Source: an uncultured bacterium (GTDB lineage: Bacteria > Fidelibacterota > Marinisomatia > Marinisomatales > UBA1611). From it: a stretch of 64,000 nucleotides of DNA. The stretch covers positions 26,604 through 90,603 of the forward strand of contig CAJVZI010000001.1 of the NCBI GenBank assembly GCA_913020665.1, in the 5' to 3' direction. A program made the translations under genes and the position numbers. Within the stretch, counting starts at the first letter, position 1; each line of letters starts with the position of its first letter. Below, in pieces: positions 8,909-18,449 of the stretch. The notes under the pieces were generated by a model. It saw only the letters and a list, made by a program, of their open reading frames with translations. It was not told the origin of the DNA and did no database searches.

Positions 8909-11900
8909 TACTTTAATAAAAGCAGCTTACGAATTTCAATATTTTTTCTATATCTCACCATCACAAAATAAGTCCCTGATGACAATGAATGACCATATCG
9001 ATTCACTCCGTTCCAGGTAAAACGATAATGACCACTTACAAGTGTCCCATTATGTAGTATTGAAACCTCTTTACCAAGAATATCAAAGATCGATATTGAT
9101 ACTTCATCAGACATTGGTATCGTAAGATCTATATTGGTGATCGGGTTAAATGGGTTAGGATATGCCGGACCTATGTAAAACTGTTCAGGAGTAATGTCAT
9201 TATCTACATCCAAAGCAGAAATATAGTTTGAAGGAGCCTCTGTAGTGAATCGTATTGCGCGCTCATTCTCAAGTGGTGCTGCCCCATCAGTGTAAACATT
9301 GTTGAATACATATTGAAGCCCATAATTCTTATCTGGTGCCTCAATACCTACCGTAGAATAATTCTTTGTAACATCGACATCATCGATCTCTAAGTACTGA
9401 AAATCAATTACACCATTTCCGCTCTCTGTTGGCATTGCATTCTGATCATATAGAATAATTTCAAATGTCTCTTCCGTTACTTCATCATATCCATTCAATG
9501 CTCTAGACCACTCAATTATAAATCTTCCATTTGAATCATCATGCCAAGTATATATATCTACCCATTTATCAATTTGTCCATCACCATTTGTATCAATGGT
9601 TTCAAGGTCATCTGAGAATGGAGCAAGCATAGCTTTAGGGCCCATATACATTGGGATGGACATATTCCAAAAATAATCTATATCGCATCCTTCAAAAGAT
9701 GTCCATCCATTAGAACTTATAGTGATCTGATCATAGTCTCTACCGTGATATTTAAAGACAAATGGTAGTTCAACATCCACATGGTCATCATCATCTAACT
9801 CATAGTGGGTTCCATTGGATCCGCCATAGTTAGGGTCTAATTCTACCCATTCGAATACTGGAGTCTGCTCATATCCTTCATCAGTATCATCATAGGCCCA
9901 ATAACCAAAATTATTCGGCGCAACTGGATAATTATCCGCTGGAGGGATCAGTGCCAGTACCACTTCCTGTTCATAGAATGAATATTCATTTTTAAAAAAT
10001 TCCACAAGAAAAGTAATATCACTACCATAGGAAACGTCATCAAGCGCTAAAATATAATTTGTCTCATGTAATGATGATTCAAATGGATTGAAACTGGAGA
10101 GCTGTTCTGAAGAACCATTTACAGATAATGTAGCGCCCTCAGACAAGGGTGTTAATTGGATCGATACTTCTGAATAATTACCTTGAGTGAAATTAACAAC
10201 AGATAGGCTTGGCTGAAATTCATCACCAGGCTCAGGCTGTTCAGTAAATTCAATTTCAAAGACAGGCATCTCAATATCTATTGCAAGATCACAAAGCGTG
10301 CTTCCATCCTCGCTATTAATAACACCAATCACCGCATTACTGACATCTGTTCCATATGCAGTAATTTCAATTCCATTTATCGTGACCGTTTCACCTGGCT
10401 CTGAAGTTGGTATATTAACATTAAACATACTAGGTACGACATGATCAGAGAAAGCTATATTACAACTGATCGGACCTAGTGAATTACTTGATTGGTTTTG
10501 AAAAGATATTGAAATATCCATTAACGAGCCAAGCATAGGTTTTACAGAGTTGTCCTGAGTGCCAATATTAATATCACTCAAGACCAGGTCCTGATCGGAA
10601 TTTTGCACATACACTATTTCATGACCTTGAATAAATCCACCTTTATTTGCATAAATATCTAAGGCTGGCGTACCCTCAATATCCAATATTGTAGCATACT
10701 GACCATTTTTATCGCTTATGCCTTTTTCAATAAGTGCTCCATCAGTCATTATGCTTATTACTGCATTGGAGACAGGCTGAGAGTGCGGGTCTGATAAACT
10801 AATATTTATAAAATTATCAACAGATGTTACAGCGCCCGACGTTATTGTGAACTCTTTTGGTGTGTCTAAATAAACCTGCAATGATGGATCGCCAAGAATA
10901 TTATATACATTTGCATAGAACTCTTGGGCTTCTCCAGCACCACTTTGCGCAGGAAATTCTTTTGTTAGACCCCATTGGCCTGCCTGCATCGCTGGCCCGA
11001 GTTCAACAACATTATAGTTCAACATAGCATCATACATATAAGCATTGATGACATTGTTATATTTTGTGCTTGTATGCAGATCTGATGGTCCTACAAATGC
11101 AACCCCACCTTTTGGTACTGTAGGTGTTCCACCACGCAATACTGCCTCTGCTAGACAAGGGTCAACATTATTTGCAAAATCATTTGAGTTACATACATAA
11201 CTCATAAATACAGGTGTTAGCCAACCATTATTAAGGTCATTTACATCATCAACATGAAATTCTGGATAGTGCCAACCATTTGCGTCTCCCCATCCTCTAT
11301 AATTCACAATCCCAACACCATTATCTATCATAGGGATTATGTAGGGTGCTCCCTGTTGTATTGGAGGATAGAACACAGTATCGACTTCACTGTATCCATA
11401 ATCTAAGAGCTCATCTCTTAGCCAATAAGATGTCCATTTGGGTGTGATGGGTATAGGATACGTATTAGCGTAGTTACCGGCCACGATAAGTCCACGATCT
11501 AACCAATTCTCATCAAATGCCAGTGGATCTCTCGTATACTGTATTGTTTTTGACATTATTACTGCGAGATCTGACAGTGAATCGATCGAAAGTCTTCCAA
11601 TAAACACATCTGGGATATTATCATCGCCTAAGATATGTGTATATTGCTGATCTGATACGTCATTCTCGGGTCCGTAGTAAAATGAGGGAAATTCTGCAAA
11701 CCCATCAACATCACCGATCAAAAGTATATATTCTAACATGGGATCATCCATAAGGCGGTCCGTTATCATGCTTTTTATTTCTGCAGCTGACCCACCCGCT
11801 TCTGATAAGGGTATGAGGTATACATCAAATCCTTGCGAATTTTTAAATGATACAAAATCATTAAGATAATTAACTACACCATCTGGAGCAATGATCATAT

Positions 11901-12087
11901 AACTACCTCTCTGAGGGTTGATCTGCGAGGGTAAAATATTATAGTTATTGGAAACCATATTCACAAATGCAAGGGGTATACGCTGACCTAAAAGGTCTTC
12001 TTTTATCTTACCTCTGAAAGGTATACTCTCCCCCAGGGTAAATGAAAATACCAGAATAAATAATATTAGTTTTTTAATATGATGCAT
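8908..12087 (-). CDS. gingipain-like C25 family protein with T9SS tail
   Basis: 1059 residues with a signal peptide (LILFILVFSFTLGES). The caspase-like C25 domain covers roughly residues 60-420: 'YILLIGDVDGFAEFPSFYYG', 'DVFIGRLSIDS', 'GVGIVNYRGWGDANGW', 'FMSYVCNSNDF', 'GGVAFVGPSD', 'YNILGDPSLQVYL'. The nucleophile Cys is present in SYVCNS, but the catalytic-His position (GHG in gingipains) reads GWG. Carboxypeptidase-regulatory-like and Ig-like beta domains follow. Near residues 730-880 comes a beta module ('LPFVFKYHGRDYDQITISSNGW') shared with two other proteases in this window, and then a T9SS tail (AYPNPFNPITNIDLT ... SSGTYFVMV). It overlaps the M14 gene by 22 bases. The fold call is firm; peptidase activity is uncertain. 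Confidence 0.85.
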   Translation of the reverse strand: MHHIKKLILFILVFSFTLGESIPFRGKIKEDLLGQRIPLAFVNMVSNNYNILPSQINPQRGSYMIIAPDGVVNYLNDFVSFKNSQGFDVYLIPLSEAGGSAAEIKSMITDRLMDDPMLEYILLIGDVDGFAEFPSFYYGPENDVSDQQYTHILGDDNIPDVFIGRLSIDSLSDLAVIMSKTIQYTRDPLAFDENWLDRGLIVAGNYANTYPIPITPKWTSYWLRDELLDYGYSEVDTVFYPPIQQGAPYIIPMIDNGVGIVNYRGWGDANGWHYPEFHVDDVNDLNNGWLTPVFMSYVCNSNDFANNVDPCLAEAVLRGGTPTVPKGGVAFVGPSDLHTSTKYNNVINAYMYDAMLNYNVVELGPAMQAGQWGLTKEFPAQSGAGEAQEFYANVYNILGDPSLQVYLDTPKEFTITSGAVTSVDNFINISLSDPHSQPVSNAVISIMTDGALIEKGISDKNGQYATILDIEGTPALDIYANKGGFIQGHEIVYVQNSDQDLVLSDINIGTQDNSVKPMLGSLMDISISFQNQSSNSLGPISCNIAFSDHVVPSMFNVNIPTSEPGETVTINGIEITAYGTDVSNAVIGVINSEDGSTLCDLAIDIEMPVFEIEFTEQPEPGDEFQPSLSVVNFTQGNYSEVSIQLTPLSEGATLSVNGSSEQLSSFNPFESSLHETNYILALDDVSYGSDITFLVEFFKNEYSFYEQEVVLALIPPADNYPVAPNNFGYWAYDDTDEGYEQTPVFEWVELDPNYGGSNGTHYELDDDDHVDVELPFVFKYHGRDYDQITISSNGWTSFEGCDIDYFWNMSIPMYMGPKAMLAPFSDDLETIDTNGDGQIDKWVDIYTWHDDSNGRFIIEWSRALNGYDEVTEETFEIILYDQNAMPTESGNGVIDFQYLEIDDVDVTKNYSTVGIEAPDKNYGLQYVFNNVYTDGAAPLENERAIRFTTEAPSNYISALDVDNDITPEQFYIGPAYPNPFNPITNIDLTIPMSDEVSISIFDILGKEVSILHNGTLVSGHYRFTWNGVNRYGHSLSSGTYFVMVRYRKNIEIRKLLLLK

Positions 12088-14366
12088 TTTTTAACAGCCT
12101 GTTCTTTTTGAGTTTGAATTCTAATAAAATACATACCCGTACTTGCTACAAGCCCATTATTTAGATCTAGCTCAATATAGTGCTTGCCGTATGGTAGATT
12201 ATTAATGTTTTTTGAAAGGATATTTTGACCTAATAAATTATAAATATTCAATGTCGCCGACCCTCCAGGATAATTATCAACATTTACCTGAAGTTTACCA
12301 AAAGACGGATTGGGGAATATGCCATTGATACGCATAGGGATCTTTGGTGTACTATTTGTATTGGTGCTTTGAATATCTAGGTAGCTATCATAAAGAGAGA
12401 ATAATTGCAATGAATGTAGTTCCCATCCTCTATAATTGACTGTTTGGTCTGAAGAGAACTCTAATCGAACTTTCACAGATGTAAATTCATCCTCAGATAT
12501 GGCAGTAATTAGATCAGTTGTTAGGCCATCCCACTTATCACCGTGCCATGATCTTGCTCCTAAGATTATATCATTTTCATCTAGGATAGATACCTTTGCC
12601 ATATCATGATCCCACTCGGTCTCATATTTGTGCGAAACTGACACTACAGCACGATTACTACCTGAAATATCAATTAGGTCAGACTCCATCCAATGGGTTG
12701 AAAATAGAGTGTCGCCATTATCATACCATTGCCCTTCCTGAGATCTTAATGTATGGTCGACCATACACCAAGTACCAACAGAATTAGGCCAAGGCCATGA
12801 CCCGCTGAGGTCATCGACCATACCAGATTCATAGGCGATAGATACTTCTTGGTCAGACCCTAGCTCAATTTCTTTCCTCCACGGTACGAATGAATCACCC
12901 ATCAGGAAGTCTATTTCATAATATCCAGCCGCCAGGCTAAAAATATTGTCACCCGATGATATTTGGATCTCATTTGTTTCAAACTCAGTACTTATAGTCC
13001 CAGTCACTGTATTATTATCAAATGATTCATGGACTAATCTTATATTGAGTTGATGAATTGGGGCAGGCTCCAGATATATATCTTGATCAGTAATAGCACT
13101 ATTATTCGCAACAAGTGATATCTCTTGATCTAGAAAGCCTTTAGCCCTGAAGGAAAAATTATAGGTGCCGACATCTAGTATACGCCTATAACGTCCAAAT
13201 TCATTCGTTAAACGTGGCTTTAAAACAGATCCGGAGTGTTCTAATACTTCAACAATAGCACCCTCTATCGGCTCGCCAGTTGAGCTATCATATATAATTC
13301 CCGTTATCTGCGCTGCGTCTGTATAATAGCCTATTGCTCGATCCATAAGATATATCATGGCTGGTTTATTCCTATCAATTGTATCTTCGATCAATAAACT
13401 ATCAGGCTGAAGATTAGACGTCCCGCATTCTACGAGATATTGAATGGACCCTGTCTCACGATAGAACCAGTCATGCAATTTACCATTTCTTGATCCGCTA
13501 TATACAGATAGGTAGGTACTAGTGCCATCCTCAGTACTGATTGCGCCTGCAAAATGGTCGGCAATGGATTTCATAATTGCTAGGTCTGGGGACTCCTTTT
13601 GCTCCTCCCATTTCCACGATGTAAATACTTTCTCAGAAAGATTTCCTGATCGTGAACTATGCCACACGATAGAAAAAACAAAATCATTTTCTAGTGCAAG
13701 GTCTCTAATAGCAATTGCCTCGCCTTCAGAGAATGGTTCCTCGCCTTTATAGTAATCATAATGAGAAGCATAATCAGAATTATCAGGTTCAAGAAAAGTA
13801 TCACCAAAGGCCCAATTAAAACCGAAGTTACGATTGAGATCTACTCCGTCAATATCGTTACCTATGGAAGGGTCATAGTCAAATAAACCATTCGGGAAAG
13901 GCCCATCTGGTGATAGGTCTCTTTTATTCTTTCGGTAGCTTAGATCTAATTCTTCATGAACCACATTCAATCCTTCTGGATTTGCAGTAGGTATGATCCA
14001 TATATCTAGATATTGCTTCAAAATATTCATATGGGTATGGATGCTTGCATCAGGAAAAAGCAGGTCGTTTATAAGGTCTAATACAATTTCAACACCTAGA
14101 ATCTCTTCTGCATGTACCTGTCCAACGAATAGAACCCTAGGCTCATCCTCTTTTACATGTGCATTATCGGATATACGAACTGCCAGAATAGGAATATTCT
14201 CTTGGGTTGAGAAACCGATCGTATCCAAATGAAACCAACCTTCAAGCTCTTCTAACTGATCTAATGAATCAAGATAACTATAGATCTCCTCTGTAGTATG
14301 ATATCTGCCATCCAATGATTGCGAAAATAAAGGGTAAAATAGGAATATTGACAATATGTATTTCAT
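12066..14366 (-). CDS. secreted M14 zinc carboxypeptidase with T9SS tail
   Basis: 766 residues with a signal peptide (MKYILSIFLFYPLFSQ). The M14 (carboxypeptidase A/T-like) catalytic domain spans about residues 20-345. The zinc motif HxxE is H85-A-E-E88 in 'FVGQVHAEEILGVEIVLDL', 'DLNRNFGFNW' supplies the conserved substrate-binding Asn-Arg, 'VWHSSRSGN' the third zinc His, and 'YLVECGTSN' the catalytic Glu. A CarboxypepD_reg-like domain (ITGIIYDSSTGEPIEGAIVEV) and a beta-sandwich follow, then a T9SS tail (GIFPNPSFGKLQVNV ... VASTGMYFIRI). It lies 3 bp after the 1002-residue gene and overlaps the C25 gene. Some M14 relatives cleave gamma-glutamyl bonds, so action on the polyglutamate made upstream is possible but unproven. 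Confidence 0.92.
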   Translation of the reverse strand: MKYILSIFLFYPLFSQSLDGRYHTTEEIYSYLDSLDQLEELEGWFHLDTIGFSTQENIPILAVRISDNAHVKEDEPRVLFVGQVHAEEILGVEIVLDLINDLLFPDASIHTHMNILKQYLDIWIIPTANPEGLNVVHEELDLSYRKNKRDLSPDGPFPNGLFDYDPSIGNDIDGVDLNRNFGFNWAFGDTFLEPDNSDYASHYDYYKGEEPFSEGEAIAIRDLALENDFVFSIVWHSSRSGNLSEKVFTSWKWEEQKESPDLAIMKSIADHFAGAISTEDGTSTYLSVYSGSRNGKLHDWFYRETGSIQYLVECGTSNLQPDSLLIEDTIDRNKPAMIYLMDRAIGYYTDAAQITGIIYDSSTGEPIEGAIVEVLEHSGSVLKPRLTNEFGRYRRILDVGTYNFSFRAKGFLDQEISLVANNSAITDQDIYLEPAPIHQLNIRLVHESFDNNTVTGTISTEFETNEIQISSGDNIFSLAAGYYEIDFLMGDSFVPWRKEIELGSDQEVSIAYESGMVDDLSGSWPWPNSVGTWCMVDHTLRSQEGQWYDNGDTLFSTHWMESDLIDISGSNRAVVSVSHKYETEWDHDMAKVSILDENDIILGARSWHGDKWDGLTTDLITAISEDEFTSVKVRLEFSSDQTVNYRGWELHSLQLFSLYDSYLDIQSTNTNSTPKIPMRINGIFPNPSFGKLQVNVDNYPGGSATLNIYNLLGQNILSKNINNLPYGKHYIELDLNNGLVASTGMYFIRIQTQKEQAVKKCIILKN

Positions 14367-14369
14367 GTG

Positions 14370-17300
14370 TTACTTTAAGTAAGTCACCTTACCTTTTTCT
14401 ATTATGCCATTTGACTTGAATGAATAGAAATATACCCCGCTTGATATCTTTTGCCCATCAACATTCTTTGCATCCCAACTTATCTGGTATAAACCTGCAT
14501 TCCCAGGAAGTATCAATCTATCATAAACAAGATTGCCTCTTAGGTCATATATTTGGAATTCAACTGCTTGTTTATCAGGCATTTTAAATTCAAAATTCAA
14601 TTTTCCGTTAAAGGGATTAGGATAGGCGCTTTCCAATGAAAAATCATTTGGTATTTGACAATTATTGCAACTGTAGTCTGTAGAAAGGATATCAGCCTTC
14701 ATAAGAGTCCTACCATAGTAATTCGCAAGATCTTCTTTTCCTGAACTTCTAAAGTCGATCCAATCCAAAAAATATTCCTCACCAGAGTGATGAGTTATAT
14801 TTACATTTTGTTGTTTATGGTATGCTATACAAATTGGAATACCATTCATTTCCGTCGTCATCCCCTGACCAATGATATATCCACTAGCATAAAGGTCCAC
14901 TCCATTGATCAGCAATGGATCTTCATTATAGTAGCCCCTTTCATCCTCCCAAATCACCAGAAATTCATTTTCCTGCAATGATGCTAAGCTAGGGTTGTAT
15001 TGGTCAGTTGTGTCCACAGAAAATTGTATTTCATCTTGCTGTAGGGCCCCACTTGCAAGATCAATAATTTCACCGTAGATCTCAAAATCAGAACCATTTC
15101 GATAATCTTGCCAAACAAGAAAAGCATGTGTTCTTGACTCATTAAACTCAAAGGAAACGTTCACCTGGTCGTTATCTGCTTCAATAACTGGTATCCCCCC
15201 AGAATCCCACACTTCATTTCCATCCCAATCAATTGATTGAGCATATATATCTGAAAAATTTCCATCTTGTATCCAAACTGCGATCATGCCACTTTCATCA
15301 TCAATAACTTTGACCTGTAAATGTCTAGAATCAGAAGAAGCATTGCTTAAGCTATTCCCATTGGGATTCCATCCGATCTCTACATTACCCTCTGCATCTA
15401 TCTTTGAATATTTAAGAGAGGCTGCTGGCCATGCATCCTCCATCCAGAATATCATGTACTTATCGTCTGGAGTGGGTACCACAGCCATGATATAGTCGTC
15501 TCCATTTGAATCAACCAATTCTACACCCTCGCTAGGAAGGGTTATATTGCCTTCAGTATCTAGCTTCTGATAGTATACATCGTAGTTAAAACCTCTGCTC
15601 TCTGACCAAAAACACCCCACGCCATCTGGTGTCTCCACTAATAAAGCATTACGCATATCAAATACAGCATCAAGAGCTATACCATCTTCATCCCATACAT
15701 TATTTAGGTTTTCATCCAATCTATTTACGCGAATGAACTTTGGTGAAGAGGTCCCATCAAAGGTTGCAGTATAAAAGCCATTTGATGCTTTGAGAAAATA
15801 TGGTATCGAAAAATCTGTTTCAGATGAAGAGTTATCTCCAAATGTCAGTTGTTTACCATTTACATCATCCAACTCAAGCTCCGTGATGCGCGAACCATAA
15901 ATTTTCTTTGAAGACCTATTATCCTCCCACACCAAATAAAGATCTTCTTCAGCAATTGGATATGAATGTGTATAATTAACATCACCATCCAGACCTAACA
16001 TAGCTGTCAATCCATTATTTTCCCACTCAGGAAGAAAACTTGAATTTAATTTCTGAACTTTCAGATCGATACTGCCAGAACCTTGATCGCCATACACTCC
16101 AAAAAGACCATCTTGTATATTGCCAACCAAGATAGGAGCAAATTGATAACCTGAGGCATCAGATATTGCCAAAGGCTCTTCTATACTATAGCTTCCATCT
16201 GAGCTAATATTCTGATAGAATATATCAACATCTGGGAATGTACCTCTTTCCCAAATGATGTTCAGATCACCATTTACACCTGCTGAAAATCGTGCACTAA
16301 AATCAACATCTTCGACTGGATCTAATCGTATTCCATCTCCCCATTGTCTTTCACCATTTGTATTTATTTTTTGAAAATATTGATCCCCATCGATCGGATC
16401 ATCTCTAAGATCTTTCCAATTAACAAACACTTCACCCAGATCGCTTCTTTTTACTCTTGGAGCAGTTTGTAAAGCTTGATTGTCTGATATGGCTCGATCG
16501 TCAGTAAAAACCGTACCGTTTTCATTGACAAATTGATAGAGGACCCTTGAATTCTCATCACCTTCTTTCCATGCAATAAAAGAGGTGGTATTCTCTACAA
16601 AGGTTGCACGTGGCTTAAGTTCTTGCTCCTCTGTTGCTGCTATGGGGATACCATTCTCTTGAAATAAATTTTCCATCGAAATATTTAATCGTTGCCCATA
16701 GATATCTGCGTTAGCACCCTCTCTAAAATCAGCCCATGCAATAAATGCTTCCGAATTTCCAGCATATTCAATGGTCTTCGCATTTTGATTTCCGCCTTCA
16801 GTTACAATAGCGACACCTGTTCCAGGAGAAACAATTTCATGATCTGAAGAAATATGCGTACCATAAATATCATCATCTACACCACCACGCTTATCCTGCC
16901 AAGTAACAAAAACTCCTCCTAAGCTATCAGTACACATATTAATGGTTATCTGTTTACCTTCTACCTGAGCTAATGCGATACCGTTTGGGTCAAGAAGAAT
17001 ATCTCCATTATTATCCAAATGCTGAAAGAATATATCTCCCTGCTCATCGAAACGATAATCCACCCAAGCTATGAATACACCTCCATTTCCATCTGTAATA
17101 GAGACTGGATCTTCCTGTCTCCCTGGGAGATCCGTAACAACAGCACCTGATTCACCCCATAATAGTTCACCATCCTGATTGATCTTATGTGCAAATATAT
17201 TTCTCATACCATATCTTGTATCAGACCATACAAAAATAGCTTCCCCACTATTACCCGGAGAAACTGTTCGATACCATTCAATGTGCACGCCCTGCCTAAT

Positions 17301-17378
17301 TGGAGCGCCATCTCCTGAATCGAAACCAGTAGCAAATATATATGATATTAAGCTGGCAACGATCACCACCTGTTTCAT
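14370..17378 (-). CDS. large T9SS-tailed repeat protein, propeller-like
   Basis: 1002 residues with a signal peptide (QVVIVASLISYIFATG). The body is built of ~50-60 residue repeats, each with a 'GG.F..W.D.R....DIY.Q.ID..G...W' pattern, for example 'GGVFIAWVDYRFDEQGDIFF', 'GGVFVTWQDKRGGVDDDIYG' and 'EAFIAWADFREGANADIYG'. Such repeats suggest stacked beta-propeller blades; I know no functional name. The tail is a classic T9SS domain (LESAYPNPFNGKLNFEF ... WDAKNVDGQKISSGVYFYSF ... GKVTYLK). An AGGAAGG ribosome site sits ~7 bp before the ATG. It lies between the LVIVD-type lipoprotein and the M14 peptidase in the same run. Surface adhesion or scaffold is a guess. Confidence 0.7.
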   Translation of the reverse strand: MKQVVIVASLISYIFATGFDSGDGAPIRQGVHIEWYRTVSPGNSGEAIFVWSDTRYGMRNIFAHKINQDGELLWGESGAVVTDLPGRQEDPVSITDGNGGVFIAWVDYRFDEQGDIFFQHLDNNGDILLDPNGIALAQVEGKQITINMCTDSLGGVFVTWQDKRGGVDDDIYGTHISSDHEIVSPGTGVAIVTEGGNQNAKTIEYAGNSEAFIAWADFREGANADIYGQRLNISMENLFQENGIPIAATEEQELKPRATFVENTTSFIAWKEGDENSRVLYQFVNENGTVFTDDRAISDNQALQTAPRVKRSDLGEVFVNWKDLRDDPIDGDQYFQKINTNGERQWGDGIRLDPVEDVDFSARFSAGVNGDLNIIWERGTFPDVDIFYQNISSDGSYSIEEPLAISDASGYQFAPILVGNIQDGLFGVYGDQGSGSIDLKVQKLNSSFLPEWENNGLTAMLGLDGDVNYTHSYPIAEEDLYLVWEDNRSSKKIYGSRITELELDDVNGKQLTFGDNSSSETDFSIPYFLKASNGFYTATFDGTSSPKFIRVNRLDENLNNVWDEDGIALDAVFDMRNALLVETPDGVGCFWSESRGFNYDVYYQKLDTEGNITLPSEGVELVDSNGDDYIMAVVPTPDDKYMIFWMEDAWPAASLKYSKIDAEGNVEIGWNPNGNSLSNASSDSRHLQVKVIDDESGMIAVWIQDGNFSDIYAQSIDWDGNEVWDSGGIPVIEADNDQVNVSFEFNESRTHAFLVWQDYRNGSDFEIYGEIIDLASGALQQDEIQFSVDTTDQYNPSLASLQENEFLVIWEDERGYYNEDPLLINGVDLYASGYIIGQGMTTEMNGIPICIAYHKQQNVNITHHSGEEYFLDWIDFRSSGKEDLANYYGRTLMKADILSTDYSCNNCQIPNDFSLESAYPNPFNGKLNFEFKMPDKQAVEFQIYDLRGNLVYDRLILPGNAGLYQISWDAKNVDGQKISSGVYFYSFKSNGIIEKGKVTYLK

Positions 17379-17414
17379 GTTATACCTTCCTCGTTCTTAT
17401 TTTTGATCTATTTA

Positions 17415-18449
17415 TTATTGTTCAATCGTAATAATCTGTATTCCTTCACGAGTACAGACTAATAATTTATCACCCCAAAAGATAGATGTGTAACTGTATC
17501 CGACTGGGAATATGCCTTTTTCTTTAGGACCCGTAGGATCTGACACGTCGTAGAGAGCAATTCCTTTTGATCCAAGCGTTAAGCAAGCAGTACTTCCTTT
17601 AATTGATATGTGGTCAACAGTCAGATCTTCTGCAAAACGATAGGATACACTTTCCGAAGAAAAACTATCTTTAGGTACATAAAGAGCACCGGCATCATCA
17701 CACGCGACAAAAACACCCTCTGCTGTCAGCGCAACTTTTTCAGCATTACCTTCAGTATCAACTCTATTAATTAAAACAGGAGTCGCCCCAAGGGAATCTA
17801 TATAGAATAATTCCACTCCTAATTGATCCACAGCCATTGCTATATAATTAGAGCCATCTGAATCAATTCCTAGCGGTTTACCTGGTGTATAGATCTCAGA
17901 GCCACCATAAGGGGTCCACTCTATAAACTCTATACCAAATGAGCTTGTAGTATCAAGATTGTAATAATGCCATTTCATTCCATCATCATTATCAGCAGAA
18001 TACATGACAAATTGTCCAGGTTTTGTGTAGAATGATACGAAGTCCTTTGTTCTTGCACTCATAACAGTATTCCTATAGAACAGGCTATCGCCTCCGCCAT
18101 AGTGAAATATTTTGACATCATCATTTGATTCAGAGGCAAGGATAAGATCATTATCAGGGTCAACATCCACGAGCGCAACATCACTGAATTCTAAAAATGT
18201 ACCACCTTCCTCATAACCAGTAAATCCAGCAACCATTGATTGACCATCAAGATCCCATACCTGAATCCCATATTGTCCAGCTGCAACAATTGCATTATTA
18301 CCATTCATACTGATATCTCTTGCAAATCCATTTGTTTCTAAGGTCGCATCAATCGAGATAGACCAGAGGTCATCATTATTCGGATCAATACAACCAAATA
18401 ATAATAGAAAAATGATAAGAGATAGAGTGTTTTGTTTAATATTTATCAT
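17415..18449 (-). CDS. LVIVD-repeat-like beta-propeller lipoprotein
   Basis: 344 residues. The N-terminus is a lipoprotein signal (LSLIIFLLLFGC), so acylation at Cys20 is predicted. The body has repeated 'V..GG..G..V.D.....' strands such as 'NAIVAAGQYGIQVWDLDG', 'GVFVACDDAGALYV', 'KGIALYDVSDPTGPKEKGIF' and 'LLVCTREGIQIITI', which look like LVIVD-type propeller blades; the 'Y.VSDP..P...G' motif is the best match. The start overlaps the end of the outer-membrane barrel gene by 14 bases. Downstream is the 1002-residue gene after 36 bp. As the last gene of the overlapping pgs block it may be a surface partner of the barrel, by inference only. Confidence 0.65.
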   Translation of the reverse strand: MINIKQNTLSLIIFLLLFGCIDPNNDDLWSISIDATLETNGFARDISMNGNNAIVAAGQYGIQVWDLDGQSMVAGFTGYEEGGTFLEFSDVALVDVDPDNDLILASESNDDVKIFHYGGGDSLFYRNTVMSARTKDFVSFYTKPGQFVMYSADNDDGMKWHYYNLDTTSSFGIEFIEWTPYGGSEIYTPGKPLGIDSDGSNYIAMAVDQLGVELFYIDSLGATPVLINRVDTEGNAEKVALTAEGVFVACDDAGALYVPKDSFSSESVSYRFAEDLTVDHISIKGSTACLTLGSKGIALYDVSDPTGPKEKGIFPVGYSYTSIFWGDKLLVCTREGIQIITIEQ

